Positions 20,019 to 31,246 of a stretch of 64,000 nucleotides of DNA are shown one piece after another. Both the position numbers and the translations under genes were made by a program. The stretch's first letter is position 1; each line of letters starts with the position of its first letter. Location of the stretch: the NCBI GenBank assembly GCA_033064195.1, contig JARBJD010000381.1, positions 1-64,000 of the forward strand, in the 5' to 3' direction. This stretch comes from Blattamonas nauphoetae (lineage: Eukaryota; Preaxostyla; Oxymonadida). Under the pieces are notes generated by a model. It was not told the origin of the DNA. It saw only the letters and a program-made list of their open reading frames with translations, and made no database searches.

Positions 20019-22101
20019 TGAATAAAAAAGAAATCGACGTTGTTTTCTAAAAGTACTCAAAATTTGCTTCCAAAAAGACACTTTTCAAGAGGTCCGTTTT
20101 TCGCCTTTATTTTTGAATTTACGGCCAAATATTGACTACTCTGAAATGTCAATATTTTCAGTAGTAAGTGAGATGGAAATTAGAATGAGTCATATTAAAA
20201 AAATCAATTGGCTCTGAGATTCAAAATGATTTCTCGTTCCAATTCTCCTAGGAGTATCACCTATGCCAGTTTGGTTCCCATTTCGCTTATACCACTACTA
20301 CTATAGTTGGTGACAAAAACTTTTTTGTCTAATTGCCGTTTAGATGTTCACTAAACTTGTGAGGGGTGAAATCTTTAGTTTTTGTTTAGATCACAACAGA
20401 TTTCACTGATTTTTGACATAGCCATTTTATTGCCCTATTTTGTTTCAAAACCTCTCAAAAGCTTCTCAATGATGAAATACATCTAAAAAACCGATTCTGT
20501 GAGATAGAATCAATAAAATGAATCAATCGAGATGAAAGACGAAAAGAGTTTTCTCTGGTTCGATCCTGAAAAACCTTCGATGATCCGTCCTTGTTCGAAA
20601 AAGGAGTCAAAACAATTAGTAAAAGCTGAAATGTGAAAACAATAAATGACCACCAGTGTGTCATTTCAAAAATATTTGCTCAGATGATCAGATTTCTGAG
20701 CATCTTTATTGCTGCAGTTATGACGGAATGACTGGTTGAATAAACGAGCACAACAACGGACTGTACGAAACATGTCAATGATTCATCAGTAGTTCGTCTA
20801 AGGCTGTTGAGAAAAGCATCGGTTGAAGCGGTCGACAATGGAATCACAGATCTCAGAAACTACACGGCTTTCGCTTCTAGAGAGGCATCCAATGCGGGCT
20901 GTAACTTCACAGTCGCTACGAGAGATCGAAATATAACAGTCCTTCCGGATTCAGATTCAATTGGATTGTTTTGCCAATTCAGAAAAGCAGAACAATCTAA
21001 TGAGAATGGAAACTGAGAGATGGACATGGGAGAGCGTTTAGAAATTGAAGATGTGTCTGTTGTCGCGTCAGTCGCAGTTATTGGGATAGATTCAGCTACA
21101 AAAGCACTCGTTATGGGTTAGGGGAAAAAAGGAAAGACAATCGTGCTTTCAGCACATCCAACACACTTAACTTCTCAATAAATCAAAGATTTCTAATTCA
21201 AAACTCGAAATGAGATTTGTATGCAAGGCGAAACAAATGACATGGGTGATTCTTTTTCAAAAGTTGCATGCGTCTCCCTTTCGTATTGAAGTTGAGGATC
21301 TCTCAGAAATCCTCCCAGTTCACAGGTCCAGCCACTATCGACATCATTAAGGTTTGATATTCAACTTTTCTTCATTCTCGCATCATATCTTTCCGATTCA
21401 AAGTTCAGGCTCCTTCTCACCATCCAACGTGATTTGATTATGAATCTAGATGATCCGACCCGTCTCAACCAGCGTATTGGATGTAGATCAGACTGTATGT
21501 ATTGTTTTTTGTTCTCATGTGCTGAAACTCAGCACTTTTTTGTCTCGTCGCAAACCAAATCTCAGGAGCCATAAGGATCTCTCAAGAATCGCATGATTGA
21601 ACGTTTTGGACTGTTTTCGCTCTATTTCTCCTTTTGTTTCAGAAATTTCTCGTTGTACACCGTCAAATTCGATTCACTCTTTTCGATCTACCTCCCACTG
21701 CTACAATTCCTCTCATGCTCGTTTTTCCTTCACAATTTATCACAAACCGCATCGTCCGGACACTTTCTGAAATTTCCAAGACTAATCTTATCAAGTCTGT
21801 TGAATATGTCTCCTCGAACATTTTGTGACTTTTTCTCCAATAGATGACCTTGTGTTGGTTCTTTCACACAGAATGAGCTTTTACGCCGTTTTCCATCATT
21901 TCTCTCTTTTGAACTTGTTCTGTGATAAAAGTGTGCAAAATTGTCTTCAACAAAAAATGACGATATCGAACGCGATCGAACTTTAATTCCACGAATTTGC
22001 CTGTTTTCTGTCTATTACACAGGTGAACGGTAATTGGGCAAAAAATATTTTTTGGTGACGCTCCATAGTGTTTTGCAACCTTTCAAAAATAATCTCCCAC
22101 A
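20019..22101. other. No clear gene; degenerate sequence
   Basis: AT-rich sequence with many stops. An open stretch of 69 codons on the plus strand at 20807-21016 (AVDNGITDLRNYTAFASREA) resembles no family I know. Pyrimidine-rich stretches at 21590-21850 give chance open frames. Confidence 0.5.
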
Positions 22102-23193
22102 TCATGCCCAGAATGGAGGATGAGGATATGGTGGCTCCGACTCGTTGGCCCCGAGGAACATCAAGACTGAGTGACACATGTCCACAATAAATCGATGACT
22201 CGGTCTGTCTTCACCGTACATTCGCGTTTGTTCGAGAGTGTCTTCGAGACCTTCCAAGAACATAGCTTGGACAATCCGTTTCCCAGATTTGAGCACTTCA
22301 GAGTCTTGAGCCTTCCATCCTTTCAGTGACGATTCAATACTGGTGAGAGCATTCCATTCTTCTTGTCTGTGGAGTGAACTGATCAATACGCGGACAATCG
22401 GAGAAGCGAGAATGAACTCCAAGGTTGGAAGATGAAATGGACCGATTCGAAGGATGGTGCCCAACATAATGATAGTGGAGCGGAAGAACCCTGGAATGGG
22501 GGCGTTCCAATTGGAGATCAGAAATGATTGAAATTGAGACGATGGGATCACGAGCTTCCTAAAGATCATTTCACGATGGTTGTCCTGGTCAGTTGCAGCA
22601 GTGATTTCAAGTTCCCTGAGAGTCGAAGGAAACGAGAGTTCGAGGAGGTCTTTGATGTTCCAGATGAGCTTGTCGGCTATTCTTCCATTTCCTGAAAGGG
22701 GCAGTGTGTGGGGGTTAACAATCACGAAGAGGTTGGTGAAGAGATCTGAGTCCACCAAAAGAAGACGAGTGGCTGGCGTCGAGATGCTAAGAACTCTGGA
22801 CAGGAATTGCAACGCTGTCGAGACAAGGTTTACGTCAGGAGATGAGAAGAGACTGAGGATGCTCTCAACAAAGCCAGCAGCCGATCCGGTCGATGAGGGA
22901 ACCAGGTCAGTCACGAGTTTCACTGCAGCTGATCCTCTGTCTTTGCCAAACGGTTCGAGACTCTCCAAAAACAGGGAGGCATTATCAAGAAGAGCATTGC
23001 AAAATGGATGTTCATCTTTTACAAGGGCAACAAGCGAACAGTAAATCGTGGATTTGTCCTCAAATGACAATTCTGAGTTCGGACTGAAATTCAGAAATGG
23101 TTCATGCACTGGCTTGACCGTCAACGGGGAATTCGATGAAGGGACCACACGGGTGTCGTTCGGGGTATTCAAAGCAACAATTGTTTGTCTCAT
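22102..23193 (-). CDS. Alpha-helical (armadillo-like) hypothetical protein
   Basis: The 363-residue protein is a complete member of a family I recall as very abundant in oxymonad genomes. Signs are PFLNFSPNSELSFEDKSTIY near the start, repeated helix pairs such as FVESILSLFSSPDVNLVSTAL and FLSRVLSISTPATRLLLVDSD, NPHTLPLSGNGRIADKLIWN, then FLEGLEDTLEQ and a C-terminal DMCHSVLMFLGANE. The fold is predicted to be ARM/HEAT-like. No signal peptide or membrane segment is seen, so it is likely intracellular; the role is unknown. The start is the first methionine (MRQTIVALN), and the stop is TGA. It is divergently oriented to gene A with about 200 bp between them, which must hold both promoters. Confidence 0.8.
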   Translation of the reverse strand: MRQTIVALNTPNDTRVVPSSNSPLTVKPVHEPFLNFSPNSELSFEDKSTIYCSLVALVKDEHPFCNALLDNASLFLESLEPFGKDRGSAAVKLVTDLVPSSTGSAAGFVESILSLFSSPDVNLVSTALQFLSRVLSISTPATRLLLVDSDLFTNLFVIVNPHTLPLSGNGRIADKLIWNIKDLLELSFPSTLRELEITAATDQDNHREMIFRKLVIPSSQFQSFLISNWNAPIPGFFRSTIIMLGTILRIGPFHLPTLEFILASPIVRVLISSLHRQEEWNALTSIESSLKGWKAQDSEVLKSGKRIVQAMFLEGLEDTLEQTRMYGEDRPSHRFIVDMCHSVLMFLGANESEPPYPHPPFWA

Positions 23194-23397
23194 TAAAAAA
23201 GGGTGAAAGATCGTCCCATTGTAAGTTCGAAAGATTTAAAACGGCTTTAAATTGTTTTAATACGAATTGACCAAAGAAATTCACTTAGAATGATTTAAAG
23301 AATGAATCGACCAGAATTTCACAACGAATACGTTCGTGACAGACACAGATCTCTCGGTCTTGAATGATGTTGTGAACTATGGGTAGATCTAGAATCG

Positions 23398-26300
23398 ATG
23401 TGGTTCCTTCTCACGTGGGCATGGACCCTAACTCAAGCTCTTCATGATCTTCAAGTTCCTGATCTTGGAGAAACGATCTCATCACATTCACGTGTGTCCA
23501 ATCACGAAGAATCACCACAAACCATCATCCTCCAGCATCCACGATACCAGTCAAGAACTGTGGAGATCTCATCAGAAATTATTGCTATAAATGGGAATGT
23601 GCATTCACGTCCAACAATTTTGGAAAGTCAGCAAGTGAAAGAAACGTTATTGCGTGTGACAAACTCAACCGCGTCGTTCATGAACCTTGCTTTCAAACCA
23701 CTTACCACCCGAATTCTGACCGTAACTGACGGTTCTGAATGTCTTGTGGCCAACTCGGTGATATCGGTGATTGAAGACGTATCACCAATCGAATGCAGTG
23801 ATTCTACCGTTCAAGTTGTGGACTCCGAATTCGACTTCGCTTCGACCCAGAATCGTTCCCCCTCCCTTTCCACCACTTCATCGTTGTCCAGTTCGGTGTT
23901 GTTCCACAGCTGTTCGTTCTCTGATGTTTTGGTGACATCGCCTGGTTCGTTGATCTGCTGCTCGTCCGTGCAGACATCTCAGATTGATCACTGCGATTTT
24001 CGGAACATCAGCCACTACCCCACTTTCCTCCAGTCGTCATTTTCTCCACTTTTCCACAATGTCTCCGTTCTGAACTCACACTTTTCGGATTGCGAGAACG
24101 TGCTGTTCGGAGGAGTGGTGCGTGACACGGAAGACCGAACATCTCTCCTCGCGGCCAACACGACATTCACTCGTTCCCGCAGCACATACACAAATCGAAC
24201 TGGAGAAACGTTCGGCCCGATTGACGAAACAGCCGAAGTCGTCACTGTGGACCACCGCTACCGACAATGCACATTCACTCAATGCGTTTCGGTGGATGTC
24301 TATGGCGGTGCAATTCGATGCAATTCTGGAGCGAACCTTGCGGTTGACAATTGCACGTTTATCAAATGCCACAGCAAATATGCTCTTTCTGGTCAGGGTG
24401 GAGGAATATCATTTGATGGCGACACAGATAAGGCAGGCGTGTCTGTCACGCGTAGTATCTTCTCGGAGTGTGAAGCTGTTTATGGGGGAGCTGTTCGATT
24501 CATCAGACCCAGCCATCTCGTGATTCAATTCTGCAATACCTCCAAATGCTGTGCTGTTCAACCCACGACAGGGACTGTAGCTGGACCGTGGGGAGGAGGG
24601 ATTGGGTTGACTGGAATGCCCGTTGGAGCTGTTCTCTCAAATGTGAGATTTGAAGACTGTAAGTCGGCCAAAACAGCGTCGTGTATGGACAACAACTTCG
24701 CGTCAGGCTCGATCACTTTTTCGAATCTCCTCTTCGCTCGTGGCGAATGCCAACAAGGCAATGTCATCTTTTCACACGTGAATGGTGAGCCAGAAATCGC
24801 TTTTTTCAGCTGCACGTTCTTCTCGAATGTTGCGACAGCGACTCGAGAAGGCACAGTGAATGGATCAACAAGAACAATGGCAATTGGAAACGATATCCGA
24901 TTTTCTAGCAATGTTGTCTGGGAACGAGTCCTGAAATCCAAATCGTCTTTCGTGAACTGCTTCAGCACTTCAAACTTCCCAAGAATTGCCCTCGATACCA
25001 ATCCTCTCGTCGTGGATTTCTCCGCTTTTCAAACAGGAAACGAGACACTCTTGGACATTCATTTACCGACACCAGGAATTGTTGTGAGTGCTGAGACCGG
25101 ACGAGATGGAGATGGGTGTGGATCGACTGGTTCTGATTCGAAATGCCAGTCGATTGGTTTCACTGGAAAGAACAGACTGGCAGACGCAGACACTACCATT
25201 CTCGTTGAAGGAGGTCGATATGAAGAGACGATCTCGTTTAATGTTGGAAGCAAGCCCGCTTTCTTCTCGTCGAATGGTGACGAATATCCCATCGTCAGCT
25301 TCTCTCCTCCATCTGACGAAGACAGCTTCATGGCACTTGGTGTTGGGAAACTGTCGCTGAGCCTCTTCACGTTTGTTCCGTGTGAGACAGCGAGCATTGT
25401 GAAAGTTGTTGGCGCTGGAACGCTGACAATCGAATCGTGTCAATTCCAGAACGAAGATGGACTGACTCCGATTGTCAAAACAAGCATCATCACAATGAAA
25501 GAAGGAACAGCACTTCTGAAGAAAGTAACGTTTGTTGGAATCTCGTTCAATCAGGGCAGCATTGTGAAATGTTCGGGAGATGTGACAAAACTCGAAATCC
25601 AGGAATGTGTGTTCACTGGAATGAGTGGAACAGCTGGTCCTCTGATCTCGTTCGAGAGATCCAATGAAGGAGGAGAGTTCATCGTCAACGAAAGCAAACT
25701 TCATGGAAGTGCAGTTGCTGGGAGTGTTGGAGGGATCGCGACGAACAACATTGAGACTGTGACGATCACTTCAAGCACTTTTGCCTCTCTCGCCACTCCT
25801 ACACAAAAGGCGGCAATTGACATTGCGAGCTGCACAAGTTTGACACTTGCGTCGCTTCTGTTTGAACGATGCATCGGAAAGAGTGCGTCAGACATCTTCG
25901 TCACCAACTCGGCATCGGTCTCTCTGTCGTCACCTCTGTCTCAGTCGTTCAGTGCTTCTCGCTCACCAACATCGTTGATCAATGGAGTTGCCTCAGACAA
26001 TTGGCTGACTCGCACACCTCTGGCTGTGGATGGAACATCTGGATCAGATGAAGAGTTCTGTTGGAAGAATGTTGGCTGCTCTTCGATCACCTCACTTCTG
26101 TCGCATGTTGACCACAGTGTTAAATGGAACACGACGCTGAAAGAAGAGACTGTTGGCGATTCGGCGATCTCGATTTCAAACAATCTGCAGCTGACGATGA
26201 CAGGGACGACACAAGCTGGCTCGATTCTTTCCCACACTGGATTAGTCTCCTCTCCACTCCTCTCTGTCGCCTCTGGTTCTCTGTCAGTGTCACAGCTGAC

Positions 26301-29300
26301 ACTGTCGACAAACAAACCAGGCTTAACCCGCACATCATCGTTCTTTGTGATGACAGGTGGTTCACTCAGTCTCACCTCTGTCACCTTCCCCTCGCTCTCC
26401 TTCTCGAACTCTGGAAGCATGTTGCAAGTGTCGGGAACAGGAAGTTTGAGTGTGTCGTCTGTGACCTTCTTTGGATGCTCGACGGATGGAGTCGGATCAG
26501 TTCTTCACTCAACATCGTCTGGAACGATCTCTTTGAACATAGTCTCGCTGAGTGGGAACAAATGTGGATCGGGAAAGAAAGGACGAAGCATTGCGATTGA
26601 ATCAACAACACCAATCGATCCATCGAATGTTGTGATGACGAACGTTCAGATCGCAAGTGAAGGAAACACTGGAGATCACGAAGTGTTTTTGAAAGGGTCA
26701 TCACTCCCATTGACAGTACCCTCCTTCCAAAACCCGTCACTTTCCAAAACCCGTCACACTTTTGACGGGTCATCTTTTTGTTGTTTCCACCTCTCATTTT
26801 CATCTCAAAATTGTTTTTATTCAACTTTTTTTTGAAATGAAATCAATTGAAAACAAATCGAGAAAAAAGTCAACATAGTAATACCTCCTTGTTCTGGTCA
26901 AGGTGATCAACCCTGAATTTTGTTGTGGGTGATCCTCCTCGACCAGTCATCGTACAGACCTCTCGTTTTCACTGAATTGAATGTTTTGGTGGAATTGAAG
27001 CTTTTCTGTCATTTTCAATCTTGTTTATGCAACAGACATTTCCGTCATTTCATCATTTTGCGCCCAACGATCAAAAATGCAACCTTTCCGTCACTACAAC
27101 TTCTTCACTTGTCACAAATTTTTGTAAAAATCATTCGGAGAGCATCATTCTCTTGGTCAAATGATAATTTCTTCAAAAAAGTTTAGATAGATGCCAAATT
27201 TGTGTGAAAACTGTCGAAAACATGAGTTTTTAGAAAAAGATGAGAATTAAGAGTTGTTCAGAAAAGAATGAAAATGGCAGAAAAGCTTCAATTCCACCAA
27301 AACATTCGATTCAGTGAAAACGAGAGGTCTGTACGATGACTGGTCGAGGAGGATCACCCACAACAAAATTCAGGGTTGATCACCTTGACCAGAACAAGGA
27401 GGTATTACTATGTTGACTTTTTTCTCGATTTGTTTTCAATTGATTTCATTTCAAAAAAAAGTTGAATAAAAACAATTTTGAGATGAAAATGAGAGGTGGA
27501 AACAACAAAAAGATGACCCGTCAAAAGTGTGACGGGTTTTGGAAAGTGACGGGTTTTGGAAGGAGGGTAACATCGTCGAACTTTGGATCGACACTTGGAT
27601 CGCAAGCAGATCAGACGGTGGCCAAGATGAAGCAGTTCTTTGGGGAAGACACGTCGGACGGTTCGATGTCTGGTCCTCTGTCGAATCTGCTCTACCGCCA
27701 CTCGACAGGACCAGTGAGTGTGGATGCTTCGTTCTGGGATCATGGATTCTGTGGACTGTCTGCTCTTCCGTGCAAGTCTGTTGAAATGGCTCACTCGAAA
27801 GTGAACGAAGCAGATCAAACTGTGGATTTCGTGACAGACGTGAAGATGACAGGCACGATTGTCTCGAAATCATCAGGATCGATCATCAAATCGTCATCTG
27901 GGAAGAAGATGACAGCAGACAGCACGTCTCAATTCGTAATTGGAACTGGAAAGATGAGATTGGAGTCGCTGACGTTGGAGCTGCCTTCAGTTCTGTCTCA
28001 AGCTCTGTTTGTTGTGTCAGGAGGAACATTGGATGTGAAATCGACAGTGACTCTGACGAATCCAACGACAACATCACACTCAAATTCACTTCTGTCAATG
28101 AGTGGTGGGACAGTTGCTCTGGATGGAACAAAGCTGACGACAACACAGAAACTGACTCTTGCTTCATCGGCTCTGATTGTTCAGTCGAAAGGATCTCTCA
28201 CGATCTCGAACATGAAGATTGAGAATGTGAGCAGAACAACTGGAGATGGAAGTGTAATCTCCGCGACACTCTCCGCAAACACTGACAAACTCTCCATTGT
28301 CTCGACGACATTCACATTGTGTTCGTGTTCGGCTGGGAATGGAGGAGCGCTTTTCGTGACTTTGTCAGCATCGGCTCTCTTCTCAATCACAGGCACATCG
28401 TCATTCACATCATGCACAGCAAGTGGGAAAGGATCGAAATTGTATCTCTCTCGAACAAGCCTTGTCTCGTTCCTCACACCAAATGAAGGAACTGGCCCTC
28501 TGGACTCGATCAAGCCACCACTCTCCACAAAGGCGGCTGCTGATGCAATTCTGAACGAGTTTTATGGATTTGAATCGTCGAGCTCGGAAGGATCGCTTCC
28601 TTTGTACTGGTATCCCTTCAGCTCAGACGACACGACGATGCATGTTCACTCATCTGGACACGCTCACTCGCTTTGTGGGAAAGAAGCTCTTCCTTGCCAA
28701 ACACTCCCTGACTCTCTGAGCAAGATCCAATCAGCATCAACATTGATGATTGACTCAAACATCGAACTCTCTTCGAAACTGCTGTCTCTCCCAAGAGCCT
28801 GGACACTCACCAAAAGTGGATCGACTATTCTCTCTATCATCTCATCTGGCCAACTTGAAATCAGCAATTCTAGATCAGCCCTGACTCTTTCTTCCCTCTC
28901 TCTCGGCGTCGGAACACTCACATCGGAGAGAACCACTGAACTCATGACAGTCTCAGGTGGCTCTCTCGTTTTGTCATCCTGCAACGTCTTCTCATCCACA
29001 TCCAACCTGCCTGTGTCTTTCGTTGCTGTCTCAGGCGGTATTGTTTCGATAACTTCAACCACACTAACTATCCCGACCATTCAATCGAAACCGGTGATCT
29101 CTATCACCGGAGGAGAACTTAAGACTGATTCTTCCACATCGTTCGGAAACTCAGACACAGCTACACATCAAGCTTCCATTCTGTCGATTGGAGGAGGAGA
29201 AGTCGTTCTGGATGGAACGTCGCTGATTGCTTCACAGTCAATGACCTTTGCCTCCTCTCCATTGATTGTTCAGACGAAAGGATCGCTCACACTGAAAGAC

Positions 29301-31005
29301 ATAAAGATTGAAAACATAACTCGCCAGGCTGGGGATGGAAGCATGATCTCCGCGACACTCTCCGCAAACACTGCTATATTCTCGATTGAATCAACAAACT
29401 TCGCCTCATGTTCAAGTTCAGCTGGAAATGGAGGAGCATTGGCAGTGACAATCACATCAGGATCGTTCTCGCTGAACAAGTGTCGGTTTGAGAGCTGTTC
29501 GAGTGGGATGGACGGAGGAGCAGTCTGGCTGGACCTGTCGAAGATGCCATCACCATCCCAATATTCGCTGCTGCAAACAAAATTCGGGACCGGAAGTTCA
29601 GCAAACAAAGCATCTGGGAAAGGAGACTGCGTATTTGTGATGGGGGAGAATCTGCTTCGGGTGATTGTGGGGAGCCTTTGGCGAGGGTCATTCGAGACGG
29701 CGGGAGAGGACGATTTGTGGGGAAGGGACAAATCAACATCGACATCAGGAATGTCGTTGTTGGGGCTTCTCCAATCGCAAGTGATGGGGGTGGGAGAGGG
29801 AGGAAGTGACGAAGCAGCGGGCACGATGGACGACCCGTTCGAGACACTCCGTCGCTGCTTCGTGGAAACAGAACAAAGCGATGGATCATTCGCTGTGGTT
29901 GTGGTTGAGCGGACTCGGATCGGAGAAAGCTGTTGGCTGGTGGATCAGCCAGGATGGACGATGTCTGTGAGTGGAGGAGGAGGTGGAAGTGGGGGGTCGT
30001 CTCAAGGGGAAGTGCTGTGCCGTGTGAGTGACGAGGAGAAGAAGGCAGGAACAGCCTCGTCGTCGCCACCGCACGCGATGGTCACTCTGAGCGGACAGAC
30101 GCTCTCTTTCTTTGACATTCTGTTCTCTTCATTTTCTGCGCCTCGCTCGATGGGGTTTGTGTTTTCTCTTCTGGTGTCGTCGCACCTCACTCTGTCGTCG
30201 TGCTCGCTCTCTTCATCGTCTCCCGTCGCTGTCTCTCTCGTCTCCGTGTCTGGCTCTTCGTCATTCTCAGCAGACAATCTCTCGATTCGTGATGTGTCGT
30301 TTGTTGGGAAGGCAGGGCTGATGAAGTTTGTGGAAGCAAGCCGAATCGGACTGACATCGTGCTCGTTCTCGTCGATATCTTTGGAAGGAGGAGCACTGAT
30401 GTGGGGGACGACTCGTGGTGGGATGGCAGTGACGAACACAGATTTTTTGAACTGCAATGGAAAAGAGTTCGGAAGTGTGATTCGAACTCAGATTGTCGGA
30501 ATCACCGCATCAATCACAAACAGCCACTTTACGTCGTGTTCAACAGAAGTGAGGATGGGAGAGAAGGGCGGGAGAGACGTGGTTGGGGGAGGATGTGTGG
30601 TGGTTGAGATGATGACGCGAACAAGCTTGACTCGTCATCTTCCCTCTTCGTGCGTTGACTTCTCTCTCTCCTCGTTTTCCGACTGTACGCTGACCAACAC
30701 TGACACTTCGTCATCCCCTTCCTCGTTGTCTTCATTTGTGGGTGGAAGTGGATTCTTGATTTTTGGGAACGAGAACTCAGATTGTGTGATTCTTCAGAAA
30801 ATGAAGCTCTCTCACTGTTTGTGCGCCGGGTTCGGAAAGATGAATGGATTTGATGGGGGAGTTGTGGTTGGGAGGAGGCACGCGATCTTCACTGACCGAC
30901 GCGACAGTTGGGTTGGAAGATGCCAAATTGGAAGCATTCAAGTGCGATGATCCTCTCCCAATGGATTCCGATGCCTCCGAACACCTCCCTTCACAACCTC
31001 TCTAA
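23398..31005 (+). pseudogene. Surface protein gene A (beta-helix), split by a transposon
   Basis: The gene starts with a signal peptide (MWFLLTWAWTLTQALHDLQ), followed by right-handed beta-helix (pectin-lyase-fold) repeats rich in F-x2-C...GGA-type turns and CG...PCxT/S module starts (GVVSAETGRDGDGCG-like; HVHSSGHAHSLCG). It is the upstream tandem paralogue of gene B. A palindromic transposon at 26719-27567 cuts it after ...LPLTV. With the element and one TA removed, the host frame continues exactly (LTVTSSNFGST). The frame then runs to a stop at 30948-30950, but homology-like sequence continues in another frame after about 30905 (LEDAKLEAFKCDDPLPMD) to 31005, suggesting a one-base indel. Unlike genes B and C it has no membrane segment or kinase-like tail. 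As it stands it would yield about 1145 residues. It might also be a secreted form. Confidence 0.8.
26719..27567. mobile_element. 849-bp palindromic DNA transposon (MITE) with TA target site
   Basis: Two inverted arms of about 300 bp, starting CCCTCCTTCCAAAACCCGTC and ending with its complement, surround a loop of about 240 bp. TA flanks both sides (26717-26718 and 27568-27569). The arms differ at only a few visible positions. A TA duplication fits Tc1/mariner-like or other TA-targeting DNA transposons; the CCCTCC end is not diagnostic. It has no coding capacity and must have been mobilised by a transposase elsewhere. Insertion into gene A is recent, since the arms are nearly identical and the host frame is exact on both sides. 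Confidence 0.9.
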
Positions 31006-31246
31006 AAGATGTCATTTCTCTCCTCTTTGTCTCATTCTCGTCGTTTCTAGAAATCAGAGATTGTTCAGGTCATTCTTTTTTTCATGTTTCTCATCACTTC
31101 ACAACATATTCTTTTGGATACCCAGACGTTCTGTCCTCAAAAACCCATGATCTCGTTTTTTAACAACAAACTACAGAACCATTCACAAACTTTCTGCACA
31201 GATTCTCATTTCGAAAAGGGACAAAGTATGGGTAGATCTAGAATCG

